The notes: generated by a model from the sequence alone, not told the origin. A DNA stretch of 15,886 nucleotides from DASTYU01 sp035764655 (GCA_035764655.1 DASTYU010000014.1:1-15886); one strand, 5' to 3'; positions 7,772 through 14,319 are shown, counted from the stretch's first letter. Made by a program: numbers and translations.

Positions 7772-8815
7772 TCAGACGTCGTCGCGGCGTGGCCCGGAGA
7801 CGCCGGCCGATTCGAAGGTGGCCATCTCCGCAAGGAGCAGTGTGCTCGCACGGAGGATCGGCAGGGCGAGCGCCGCGCCACTGCCCTCGCCCAGCCGAAG
7901 GTCGAGATCGAGCAACGGTTCGAGGTCAAGGTGCTCGAGGACCACGCGGTGGCCCGGCTCCGCGGAGCGATGGCTGGCAATCAGGCGCGGAGCGAGGTTC
8001 GGGGCGATTCCTGCCGCCACCAGGGCAGCCGCCCCCGTGATGAACCCGTCGAGGATGATCGGGATGCGTGACTCGGCCCCGGCAAGCATCGCCCCGACCA
8101 GGGCGGCAACCTCCAGCCCGCCGACGGCCGCCAGCGTGCCGAGCGGATCCTCCCGCCTCGGTTGGTGGAGCCGGAACGCCGCTTCGATGACGGCGACCTT
8201 GCGACGAACGGCCTCGTCATCAAGCCCCGTTCCCCGACCTGTGACCTCGGCTGGCGGGCGACCCGTCAAGGCGGCCACTAGTGCGCTCGCCGCGGTGGTG
8301 TTGCCGATGCCCATCTCGCCCAGCGCAATGGCGTCGCAGCCGTCGGCCACGAGTCCTCGGGCGACGTCACGTCCAATGCCGATCGCACGCAGCACCTCAT
8401 CGCGGGTCATGGCCGGCTCGACCGTCATGTCACGCGTGCCAGCCCGGACCCTCGACGACACCGGGAGCTCGGGACCGACCACGCCGACGTCGACCACGAC
8501 AAGCTTCGCCCCGGCGGCCCGGGCCAGGACGTTGATCGCCGCGCCCCCGGCGACGAAGTTGGAGACCATCTGAGCCGTGACGGCTCTCGGATAGGCCGAC
8601 ACGCCCTGGGCCGCTACGCCGTGATCTGCCGCGAAGACCGCGATGGCCGGCTGCTCGACCCGGGGCGCGTCGGACCCGGTGATCCCGGCGAGCTGCACGA
8701 TGAGGCCCTCCAGGCGGCCGAGGCTGCCGGGCGGTTTGGTGAGCCGATCCATGTGTTCCTGGGCGGCCGCCATGGCCACCGAGTCGAGCGGGGCGAGCCC
8801 GGAAGACCAGCTCAT
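7772..8815 (-). CDS. cobT: Nicotinate-nucleotide-dimethylbenzimidazole phosphoribosyltransferase
   Basis: 347 residues from the ATG at 8815, which overlaps the cobU stop in an ATGA junction; a longer frame to 8863 would lie inside cobU. The enzyme converts nicotinate mononucleotide and 5,6-dimethylbenzimidazole to alpha-ribazole phosphate, the lower-ligand precursor of cobalamin. Diagnostic motifs: RLTKPPGSLGRLE near the N-terminus, FAADHGVAAQGVSAYP (61-76), ALGEMGIGNTTAASAL, IILDGFITGAAAL, SHRSAEPGH, and LRLGEGSGAALA containing the catalytic Glu (residue 310, equivalent to Glu317 of the Salmonella enzyme). It is the last gene of the cobalamin operon and ends 19 bp from the convergent ugd. 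Confidence 0.96.
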   Translation of the reverse strand: MSWSSGLAPLDSVAMAAAQEHMDRLTKPPGSLGRLEGLIVQLAGITGSDAPRVEQPAIAVFAADHGVAAQGVSAYPRAVTAQMVSNFVAGGAAINVLARAAGAKLVVVDVGVVGPELPVSSRVRAGTRDMTVEPAMTRDEVLRAIGIGRDVARGLVADGCDAIALGEMGIGNTTAASALVAALTGRPPAEVTGRGTGLDDEAVRRKVAVIEAAFRLHQPRREDPLGTLAAVGGLEVAALVGAMLAGAESRIPIILDGFITGAAALVAAGIAPNLAPRLIASHRSAEPGHRVVLEHLDLEPLLDLDLRLGEGSGAALALPILRASTLLLAEMATFESAGVSGPRRDDV

Positions 8816-9363
8816 CCCTCCGGACCCACCAACGCCAGCGGGCGCCCCGCGACCATGAACCATGCTTCATCGCTCTCGGCGACGAGCCGCTGGTGGGCGA
8901 TCCCGAGGAGGTCACGAAAGGCCCGGCTGAGCGGTTCGAGGGGCACCATCCCGAGCCCGATCTCATCGCTGACGACGATGATCGGGCCGTCGTGCCCGGC
9001 GATCGCGGCGAGGGCGTCGGCGAATGGCCCGTCGAGCACGTCGTCGATGGGGCCCGGGTCGTCGCCGAAGACGATGCTCATCCAGAGGGTCAGCCCGTCG
9101 ATCAGGATCGTCGTTCCGGGCTGGACCGATCGGACGGCGGCTGCGAGATCGTGGCCCACTTCGATCGTGGCCCACTCGGCCGGTCGGTCGAGCCGGTGCC
9201 GGCGGAGTCGGTCGTCGAGTTCGGCATCACCCTGCCCGGTCACGATCGTGCCCAGGTAGGCGACCGAGCCGCCCTCCCCGGCCAACGCGGCTGCACGATC
9301 CCGTCCGAAGCGGCTCTTGCCGCTTCGCGTGCCGCCCAGGACCACGACCAGCCGCGTGCTCAC
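8812..9363 (-). CDS. cobU: Bifunctional adenosylcobinamide kinase / adenosylcobinamide-phosphate guanylyltransferase
   Basis: 183 residues from a GTG at 9363, the normal size. CobU phosphorylates adenosylcobinamide and then attaches GMP to give adenosylcobinamide-GDP. The P-loop GGTRSGKS is at residues 10-17; HRLDRPAEW (56-64) carries the His that is guanylylated in the Salmonella enzyme; IDGLTLWMS and VSDEIGLGMVP are further family motifs. The GTG start overlaps the cobS stop (GTGA at 9363 to 9360), and its own stop overlaps the cobT start. A longer frame reaching 9471 lies inside cobS and has no family similarity, so it was not used. Confidence 0.96.
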   Translation of the reverse strand: MSTRLVVVLGGTRSGKSRFGRDRAAALAGEGGSVAYLGTIVTGQGDAELDDRLRRHRLDRPAEWATIEVGHDLAAAVRSVQPGTTILIDGLTLWMSIVFGDDPGPIDDVLDGPFADALAAIAGHDGPIIVVSDEIGLGMVPLEPLSRAFRDLLGIAHQRLVAESDEAWFMVAGRPLALVGPEG

Positions 9364-10118
9364 GCGAGCGAACCGGCAACCGCGATGCCGGTCAGGACGG
9401 CCAGGAAGGTCAGCTCGACGATGGCCCCGTACCCGTCCCCGTCGAGCTGGCCGCGGCGCATGACGATCCACGCACCCAGCGCCGCGCCGGCGAGCACGCC
9501 CCAGGCGGCACCGAGCGCAACCGCGGGTCCGGCCAGGACCGTCGCCAGCGCGGCAACGAGCAGGGTCGTCACGAGTGCCGCCGCGACCGACAGCGTGCCG
9601 ACCCTCCGAACGAACCAGGCGCCGGCTCCGGTCGCTTCGCGGCCACCGGCACGCGCCCGCACGAAGGCTGCGACCGGCGCTGCCGAGCGGGACACGGTGA
9701 CCGCCACGACCAGCGCGGCTGCAGCCAGGAGCGCGTCACGTGCTGCAGTCGTCGCCAGGCAGGCACCGGCGAGGGCCAGGTCCAGGGCGATGGCCGCGAC
9801 GCCGCCCGACCCCAGCCGCGGGTCCCTACGCGCGCGCTCTGCCACATCCGGCGTGGGCGAAGCGAGGGCATCGGCCGTGTCGGCCAATCCGTCGAGGTGC
9901 ATGCCGCCCGTGACCACCGCGACCACTGCGAGCGACAGCACGGCCGCCACGAGCGGCAGCGGCCCACCGAGCAGCGCAAGTGGCACGGCACCGGCAAGCC
10001 CGACGCCCGCGCCCACCAGCCCAAAGGCACCGGCCCCGGCGCGATCGCCGACCGCCCCGACCGGCAGCCTTGTCAGGAAGCCGGCCGCCGCACGAACCTC
10101 GGCGAGCGCCTCCGCCAC
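9360..10118 (-). CDS. cobS: Adenosylcobinamide-GDP ribazoletransferase (cobalamin synthase)
   Basis: 252 residues of a very hydrophobic, Ala/Val-rich integral membrane protein with several predicted helices. It joins adenosylcobinamide-GDP with alpha-ribazole (phosphate), the final step of the nucleotide-loop pathway, at the cytoplasmic membrane. Family motifs: FLTRLPVG near the N-terminus, GGMHLDGLADTADAL (71-85), RRDPRLGSGGVAA (97-109) and GQLDGDGYGAIVEL near the C-terminus. The GTG at 10118 is chosen because it follows the upstream stop by 7 nt with GAGG placed 5 nt before it, and the FLTRLP motif then begins at the usual position; the frame open to 10190 would overlap the upstream gene. 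Expression should follow the cobalamin riboswitch upstream of the operon. Confidence 0.95.
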   Translation of the reverse strand: MAEALAEVRAAAGFLTRLPVGAVGDRAGAGAFGLVGAGVGLAGAVPLALLGGPLPLVAAVLSLAVVAVVTGGMHLDGLADTADALASPTPDVAERARRDPRLGSGGVAAIALDLALAGACLATTAARDALLAAAALVVAVTVSRSAAPVAAFVRARAGGREATGAGAWFVRRVGTLSVAAALVTTLLVAALATVLAGPAVALGAAWGVLAGAALGAWIVMRRGQLDGDGYGAIVELTFLAVLTGIAVAGSLA

Positions 10119-10125
10119 GGGTGCC

Positions 10126-11124
10126 TCAGTACCCGTCCGAACCGGCGTCGAGGTCCGGGTGGATCGCCGACACCAGCTCGAGCAGGCCATCGGTCAGCCG
10201 GGGGCCCGGGCGGGTCACGACGATGTCGTCGACCGGGTAAATTGCGCCTTCGCGAACGGCGGTGATCCCCTGCCAGCCGGAACGCCCGGTCACCTCCTCC
10301 GCCGTCACGCCGTAGTTCGCGTCCGCCAGGAGGATGATCTCGGGGTCTTCCGCGACCAGGCGCTCCACCGACATCTCCCAGTTCGTCGCGCTGCCGGTCG
10401 TCACCGGCTGACCGCCGGCGAGCTTCACCATCTCGGCGTAGACCGAGCTGTCGGCGATCCCGTAGATCGCCGGCTGGTTGCCCGTCTCGACGAAGACGCG
10501 CGGCTTCTCGAGGTCGGCCGCCGCGGCCGCCACCTGGTCGAACTTCTGGCGCATCTGGGCGACCAGTGCCTCGCCCTGCGCGGGCCGGCCGACGGCCACG
10601 GCGGTCAGCTCGATGTCGGCCAACGCTTCGTCGACGGTCTCGGCGTACACGACCAGCACCGGAACGCCGAGCGAGCGCAGTCGCTCGATGGCGTCGGGTG
10701 GTGTGCCGCCACTGCCGCCGGCGATCACGAGGTCCGCCCGGGCAGCCACGATCTGCTCGACGTCGACGCCGTCGAAGCGGCCCATCACGGGAATGTCCTC
10801 GGCCTCCGGTGGGTAGTTCGCGATGTCCTCGACCTTGCCGACGACCCGATCACCCGCGCCCAGGGCGAACAGGATCTCCGTCGCCGCCGGGGTCAGCGAC
10901 ACGATCTTCTGCGGTTCGGCGGGGAGGGTCAGCTGCGTGCCGTCATCGTCGGTCAGCGTGACCGGGAAGGCGGCGGCCGCGGTGGCAGGCGCCGACGCGA
11001 TCGCGCTCGGCGACGCGGCTGGAGACGCCGTCCCACCGGACGAGCACGCCGCGACGATGACGATCAGCAGGGAGAGCAGCGACGACCGCGCCACGCGCGC
11101 GGACGGAAAGGGGAACCTGGGCAC
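10126..11124 (-). CDS. Cobalamin/corrinoid-type ABC transporter substrate-binding lipoprotein (BtuF-like)
   Basis: 332 residues from a GTG at 11124 with GGAG seven nt upstream; a GTG at 11163 is in frame but would lengthen the signal peptide and lies right after a hairpin. The N-terminus has Arg residues, a hydrophobic stretch (about 14-24) and a lipobox ending VAAC with Cys27, so the protein is a membrane-anchored lipoprotein. An Ala/Ser/Pro linker (28-54) leads into a periplasmic-binding-protein fold of the BtuF/FhuD type (Pfam PF01497 style): QKIVSLTPAATEILFALGAGDRVVG, then VMGRFDGVDVEQIVAARADLVIAG, FVETGNQPAIYG, and a C-terminal VVTRPGPRLTDGLLELV. As first gene of the cobS-cobU-cobT operon behind a cobalamin riboswitch it most likely binds cobalamin or cobinamide. 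No BtuC/BtuD genes are in the window. Fold assignment is firm; the ligand is inferred. Confidence 0.9.
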   Translation of the reverse strand: MPRFPFPSARVARSSLLSLLIVIVAACSSGGTASPAASPSAIASAPATAAAAFPVTLTDDDGTQLTLPAEPQKIVSLTPAATEILFALGAGDRVVGKVEDIANYPPEAEDIPVMGRFDGVDVEQIVAARADLVIAGGSGGTPPDAIERLRSLGVPVLVVYAETVDEALADIELTAVAVGRPAQGEALVAQMRQKFDQVAAAAADLEKPRVFVETGNQPAIYGIADSSVYAEMVKLAGGQPVTTGSATNWEMSVERLVAEDPEIILLADANYGVTAEEVTGRSGWQGITAVREGAIYPVDDIVVTRPGPRLTDGLLELVSAIHPDLDAGSDGY

Positions 11125-11169
11125 GATGCGACTCCACGAGAGAAGCGGGGCGGGGTCCGGCACCTACGA

Positions 11170-11194
11170 CCGTCCCCGGGACGACGTGGGACGG
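11170..11194 (-). promoter_or_regulatory. Hairpin between cobalamin riboswitch and operon start (possible expression platform)
   Basis: On the minus strand CCGTCCC (11194 to 11188) pairs perfectly with GGGACGG (11176 to 11170) across an 11-nt loop. It sits between the riboswitch core and the first gene, just before the GTG at 11163 and 45 nt before the preferred GTG at 11124. There is no T tract, so translation control or Rho-type control is more likely than an intrinsic terminator. Confidence 0.4.
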
Positions 11195-11224
11195 GGGTCA
11201 GCCGGTCGGTCGCATCGTTGCTTC

Positions 11225-11354
11225 CCCTTTCGCGCGAAGGTTGAGCATCGACCGCGGGACCGGCGACCGGACTTCAAGCGCAATGAGCGCTGGTCACCGT
11301 AGCGGGACTGTGCCGGACTCTCACCGGCTTCGCGGCCCCGCGGCATCGAAGAGC
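11225..11354 (-). ncRNA. Cobalamin riboswitch
   Basis: Read on the minus strand, the segment contains GCCGGTGAGAGTCCGGC followed by ACAGTCCCGCTACGGTGA, a close match to the conserved cobalamin riboswitch core (GGTGA-A-TCC then CCCGC-AC-GTGA). After CAGCGCTCATTGCGCTT comes AAGTCCGGTCGCCGG at the place of the B12 box. CCGCGGG (11343 to 11337) pairs with CCCGCGG (11258 to 11252), closing the core. The core is only about 92 nt, shorter than the classical form. It lies upstream of four genes all concerned with corrinoid uptake or cobalamin assembly, which is the expected regulon: high adenosylcobalamin should switch the operon off. Confidence 0.87.
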
Positions 11355-11360
11355 CCGAGG

Positions 11361-11369
11361 ATCGTAGCA
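11361..11369 (-). promoter_or_regulatory. Extended -10 promoter of the cobalamin operon
   Basis: TGCTACGAT on the minus strand is an extended -10 (TG-N-TACGAT). It would start transcription near 11354, directly ahead of the riboswitch. A TTGCGG at 11387 to 11382 could serve as a -35, but the 15-bp spacer is short. Confidence 0.5.
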
Positions 11370-11414
11370 CCGGCAGCGCCTCCGCAACGAACCTGCAAGA
11401 CGCCCCGAGCCAAG

Positions 11415-11432
11415 TAGTTGCCGAAGCAACTA
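11415..11432. promoter_or_regulatory. Perfect palindrome resembling a MarR-family operator, upstream of the DoxX gene
   Basis: TAGTTGC (11415-11421), spacer CGAA, GCAACTA (11426-11432): a perfect 7-bp inverted repeat with centre-to-centre geometry typical of a winged-helix dimer site. TTGC-N4-GCAA is a pattern seen in MarR-type operators. It overlaps a candidate -35 (TTGCCG, 11418-11423) with TAGACT (11442-11447) as -10 at an 18-bp spacing, so a bound protein would repress the DoxX gene. No regulator is encoded nearby. Confidence 0.5.
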
Positions 11433-11441
11433 GATGGCCGG

Positions 11442-11447
11442 TAGACT
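11442..11447 (+). promoter_or_regulatory. Candidate -10 of the DoxX promoter
   Basis: TAGACT matches TATAAT at four of six positions and lies 18 bp downstream of TTGCCG in the palindrome. The predicted transcript start near 11454 leaves a leader of roughly 50 nt carrying GGAGG at 11491-11495. Confidence 0.35.
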
Positions 11448-11506
11448 GACAAGCAGCGTACACATCGGAAGCGGGACAACGATCCCGATTGGAGGCTCAC
11501 GGGATC

Positions 11507-12022
11507 ATGGAACCAATCGACGCCGCCCTGCTCGTCTTGCGGGTCGGTATTGGACTCGTCTTCGCCGCCCACGGCGCGCAGAAGCTGTTCGGCTGGTGGA
11601 ACGGCCCGGGCATGGCCGGCTGGCAGGGCGCCATGGAGCGCATGGGCTACCGCCCGGCTCCCCTGTTCGCCACGGTGTCGGCGCTCGTCGAATTCGGCGG
11701 CGGCATGCTGCTGGCAGTTGGCTTCCTCACGCCGTTCGCGGCGGCGGTGCTCATCGCCCAGGCGGTCGTCATCGTCGGCGCGGCGCATTGGCGAAATGGG
11801 TTCTTCAGCACTGCGGGTGGCTTCGAATTCCCGCTGACCCTCGGCATCGGCGCCGCGGCCGTCCTGCTCGCCGGTCCGGGCGCGTATAGCGTGGACGCTT
11901 TCCTCGGCATCGACGTTGCGCCGGACCTGCGGCTCGGCCTCGGCATCCTGGGCATCGCCGCAGGGCTCGTGATGCTCGCCGTCCCCCGCCTGCAGGAGGA
12001 CGACGCGTCCGCCGAATCCTGA
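11507..12022 (+). CDS. DoxX family membrane protein
   Basis: 171 residues. The start is the ATG at 11507, with GGAGG 11 nt upstream; an in-frame TTG at 11489 would overlap that ribosome site. Family features: ALLVLRVGIGLVFAAHGAQKLFGWW (residues 7-31), in which the AHGAQKLFG motif is the DoxX signature, then FATVSALVEFGGGMLLAVGFLTPFAAAVL (54-82) and AHWRNGFFSTAGGFEFPL (93-110). Four hydrophobic helices are visible, as usual for the family, plus a short acidic tail. DoxX proteins are linked to redox and thiol or sulfur stress functions, and in Bacillus relatives are under MarR-type quinone/thiol-responsive repressors; the exact reaction is unknown. The palindrome in its promoter region fits such control. 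It is transcribed divergently from the cobalamin operon and converges on the two-TM gene. Confidence 0.9.
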   Translation: MEPIDAALLVLRVGIGLVFAAHGAQKLFGWWNGPGMAGWQGAMERMGYRPAPLFATVSALVEFGGGMLLAVGFLTPFAAAVLIAQAVVIVGAAHWRNGFFSTAGGFEFPLTLGIGAAAVLLAGPGAYSVDAFLGIDVAPDLRLGLGILGIAAGLVMLAVPRLQEDDASAES

Positions 12023-12043
12023 GCGCAGCCAGCCGCCACGAAT

Positions 12044-12077
12044 CCAAAGAGCCTGCCGTTTCCGGCAGGCTCTTTGG
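12044..12077. terminator. Bidirectional hairpin terminator
   Basis: CCAAAGAGCCTGCCG (12044-12058) and CGGCAGGCTCTTTGG (12063-12077) form a perfect 15-bp stem with a TTTC loop. It lies between the DoxX stop at 12022 and the stop of the convergent gene at 12114, so it can end both transcripts. The stem has A/T-rich ends but no long T tract follows. Confidence 0.85.
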
Positions 12078-12113
12078 TTCCCCGCAGGCTCCGGAGCCGG
12101 AGCCCCGGGCCGG

Positions 12114-12803
12114 TCAGGCTGGGGTGGCGACCGGCTGCAGCGCGGGGACCTTGACCTTCTCCGGTCGAGCGGCCCAGACGAGGCCCAGGCCCGCGATGAT
12201 GAAGCTGAGCCCGACTCCGGCGAAGAGGCCGGCCATTCCGAGGCCCATCTGGAGGGTGCTGGCGGTCACGGTGCCGACACCGAGTTCGCCGATCAGCGCG
12301 TGGGCGACGCCCGTCCAGGCCTGCGCCCGGACTGCCGCGTCGATCGGGTTGCTGCGATCGAAGGCTGCCCAGTAGCGGCCGTCGACCGGGACGGTGTACT
12401 CGACGCCGGCCTTGTACACGGTGCCGTCCTCAGCCGTGAAGTCCTCATCGAGGACGACCGTCTGCTCGCCGTGCAGCGTGTGGTAGGCGACCGTCGCCAT
12501 CTGGTACATGTACTCGCTGGCCGTGTTGACGACCGGGTCGTTCGGGTTGAGCTCGCCGGCCTGGACCGGATAGCCCCATTCGTTGGTGAGCAGGGCCATG
12601 ATGGCCTGCGCGCCCTCGACCTCGCCACGATCGACGAGCTGCCCGTCGTCGTTGTAGGAGAGCGTGACGTTCTGTGCCGCGCTGAACGCGTTCAGCGAGC
12701 GATATCCATCCTGGACCCGGAGGAACGCATAGGCGGATCCGAGCGCAAAGACGAGGCCCAGGACCGCAAGGACGATGCCGAGTCGGCGAAGTCGGGTGGC
12801 CAC
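12114..12803 (-). CDS. Conserved two-TM membrane protein of unknown function
   Basis: 229 residues from a GTG at 12803 with AGGAA about seven nt upstream; the frame continues to 12998 but that part would enter the TerC gene and looks non-coding. Layout: basic N-terminus, membrane helix at about 9-28, a roughly 155-residue extracytoplasmic domain (RVQDGYRSLNAFSAAQNVTL, then GYPVQAGELNPNDPVVNTA, EYMYQMATVAYHTLHG, VPVDGRYWAAFDR), a Gly-rich segment, a second helix at about 188-210, and a short basic tail. I recall closely similar actinobacterial proteins that databases label 'aromatic ring-opening dioxygenase LigA'. Nothing here resembles a dioxygenase, so that label should not be copied. The paired Tyr/His/Trp motifs could bind a ligand, but no function can be assigned. 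It follows the TerC gene by 148 bp on the same strand. Confidence 0.85.
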   Translation of the reverse strand: MATRLRRLGIVLAVLGLVFALGSAYAFLRVQDGYRSLNAFSAAQNVTLSYNDDGQLVDRGEVEGAQAIMALLTNEWGYPVQAGELNPNDPVVNTASEYMYQMATVAYHTLHGEQTVVLDEDFTAEDGTVYKAGVEYTVPVDGRYWAAFDRSNPIDAAVRAQAWTGVAHALIGELGVGTVTASTLQMGLGMAGLFAGVGLSFIIAGLGLVWAARPEKVKVPALQPVATPA

Positions 12804-12951
12804 AGTGGTCTTCCTTTCCCTGTTGTGTGATGTTTGCCTGTGACCACCTTGCCCGTCGCATTCCCCGAAGGCGGGTGTCGGTCGGCCCGTTTGCCGATGG
12901 GCCCGACGGCACCCTTTCCTCGGGACCTTCCGTGACCTTCGGCCCGCTGCG
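12804..12951. other. 148-bp gap between TerC gene and the two-TM gene
   Basis: Apart from the ribosome-binding site of the downstream gene (AGGGAAAGGAAG on the minus strand), I see only short imperfect GC hairpins here, for example around GGGCCC near 12900. No clear terminator and no convincing promoter is visible, so readthrough from the TerC gene is possible. Confidence 0.4.
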
Positions 12952-14151
12952 TCAGTCGAGGCCGAACCACAGAGCCAGCACGAGCAGGGTCGCCGCACCG
13001 AAGGTCACCCACGCGCGTGCCACGGCCGGCTGCGCGCGCAGCCGCCGGAGCAGCACGACGCCGAGCAGGACGCCCAGGGCCACTGCCGAAAGGACTGCCG
13101 CGTCCATGACGAGCCAGCCCGCGTCGGCGTCGCGCAACACGGCCATCAGGCCGAACGCCGCGACCGTCGCAAGGCCAAGAAGCACCCCCGAGGCGACGCG
13201 CACCAGGGACCAGGTGGCACGTCCAGTCAGCCGCTCGCGCTGCGGATGCGTCGCGATGAGCGACGCCGCGATTGCGGTCCCGAGGATCAGAGCGATCACC
13301 CCGAGCGACACCGCGATCGGGATGTCGATGATCGACGAGGTCAGGATCTTCGCGCCGGCGAACACGAGCAGCGCCGCCAGGCCGATCTTGAGGTAGATGA
13401 ACCGGTCGAGCAGCCCGGCCAGCAGGAAGTACAACGAGCGCAGGCCGAGAATCGCGAACAGGTTCGAGCTGAACACGATGAACGGATCGGTGGTGATGGC
13501 GAACACGGCCGGGATCGAGTCGAGGGCGAACATGATGTCGGTGGTTTCGACCGCGACGAGCGCGGCCAGCAACGGCGTCGCCAGCCGGCGGCCTCCTTCG
13601 ATCACGACGAAGGCCGCGCCACGGTAGTCGTCCGTCATCGGGACGACCCGCCGGAAGAGCCGCAGGACCGGGTTCTTCTCGGGGTCGACCGCATGGCCCC
13701 GTGACCGCGCGAGGCGAATGCCGGTGACCACCAGCAGAAGGCCGAGCAGGTAGATCACCCAGTGGGCGGCCTCGAGGACGGCTGTGCCGGCAGCGATGAA
13801 CGCCGCTCGGAAGACGATGGCGCCGAGGATCCCCCAGAACAGCAGGCGATGCTGGTAGGCGGCAGGGACGGCGAACGCCCCGAAGATCAGCGCGAAGACG
13901 AAGACGTTGTCGACAGACAGCGAGAGCTCGATGAGATAGCCGGCCAGGTACTCGCCGGCCGCCTCGCCGCCCTGCGTGGCGGCCACGAACAGCCCGAACC
14001 CGAGGGCGAGCGAGATCCACACCGCGCTCCACGCGGCGGCCTTGCCGAACGGGACGGGCTTCGGATCGCGGTTCACGACCAGCAGGTCGAGGGCCAGCAT
14101 GCCGCCGACGATCAGGGCAAGCGCGATCCACGGCAGGACATCGGGTGACAC
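12952..14151 (-). CDS. TerC/Alx family integral membrane protein, putative manganese exporter
   Basis: 399 residues from a GTG at 14151, with GGAGG placed 8 nt upstream; an earlier in-frame GTG overlaps that site and the 425-residue frame runs into the riboswitch. Two family signatures are clear: ELSLSVDNVFVFALIFG (75-91) and VETTDIMFALDSIPAVFAIT (201-220), each with membrane-embedded Asp/Glu residues implicated in metal handling. About seven helices fill residues 5-300. TerC/Alx proteins export Mn2+ in several bacteria. The manganese-type riboswitch directly upstream supports that role over tellurite resistance. Unusual is a C-terminal extension (about 310-399) with HPQRERLTGRATW and two or three more helices, beyond the usual length of about 320-340. 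The two-TM protein gene follows on the same strand. Confidence 0.92.
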   Translation of the reverse strand: MSPDVLPWIALALIVGGMLALDLLVVNRDPKPVPFGKAAAWSAVWISLALGFGLFVAATQGGEAAGEYLAGYLIELSLSVDNVFVFALIFGAFAVPAAYQHRLLFWGILGAIVFRAAFIAAGTAVLEAAHWVIYLLGLLLVVTGIRLARSRGHAVDPEKNPVLRLFRRVVPMTDDYRGAAFVVIEGGRRLATPLLAALVAVETTDIMFALDSIPAVFAITTDPFIVFSSNLFAILGLRSLYFLLAGLLDRFIYLKIGLAALLVFAGAKILTSSIIDIPIAVSLGVIALILGTAIAASLIATHPQRERLTGRATWSLVRVASGVLLGLATVAAFGLMAVLRDADAGWLVMDAAVLSAVALGVLLGVVLLRRLRAQPAVARAWVTFGAATLLVLALWFGLD

Positions 14152-14173
14152 GGGACACACCTCCGGCTCGAAC

Positions 14174-14285
14174 AGACCGAAGGTCTCCCCGACCGCGATC
14201 GTTCGCAGTCGGCCGCAGCGGGCCACCACAGGCGGCCGGGATGACGCCGCGTCCCGAGAGGGGTACTCCCCTTCGAGGCCATACG
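14174..14285 (-). ncRNA. Manganese riboswitch, yybP-ykoY class
   Basis: On the minus strand the leader of the TerC gene reads CGAAGGGGAGTACCCC, then GGCGTCATCCCGG, and later GGTCGGGGAGACCTTCGGTC. These correspond to the class hallmarks: GGGGAGTA near the 5' side, a CGTCA-type internal segment, and GGGAGACC near the 3' side. The outer stem is formed by CGAAGG (14275 to 14270) and CCTTCG (14183 to 14178), a perfect 6-bp P1. The element ends about 25 nt before the GTG start, with the Shine-Dalgarno at its edge, which would allow translational control. The class senses Mn2+ and typically turns on MntP or TerC-type exporters, exactly the gene found here. Assignment is by eye and not by covariance model. 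Confidence 0.82.
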
Positions 14286-14319
14286 GTCGCGGCTCGCGCG
14301 CGCGCCGTCAAGTCGGCCC

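Noticed and set aside
8893..11244. Long plus-strand open frame (783 codons) opposite the cobalamin operon
   Set aside because: It runs antisense to four well-recognised genes, and its product is low-complexity Ala/Arg/Asp-rich with no family motif. It is a by-product of high G+C codon use.
12114..12803. 'Aromatic ring-opening dioxygenase LigA' label for the two-TM protein
   Set aside because: The protein has two membrane helices and an external domain, with no metal-binding motif of ring-cleavage dioxygenases. The label appears to be a propagated error.
14296..14306. Alternating CG run as a possible Z-DNA or fragile site
   Set aside because: Only 11 nt long, which is expected by chance in DNA of this composition.
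12692..14311. 539-codon minus-strand frame overlapping the TerC gene
   Set aside because: It is out of frame with the TerC motifs, extremely Arg-rich, and spans the riboswitch and two genes.
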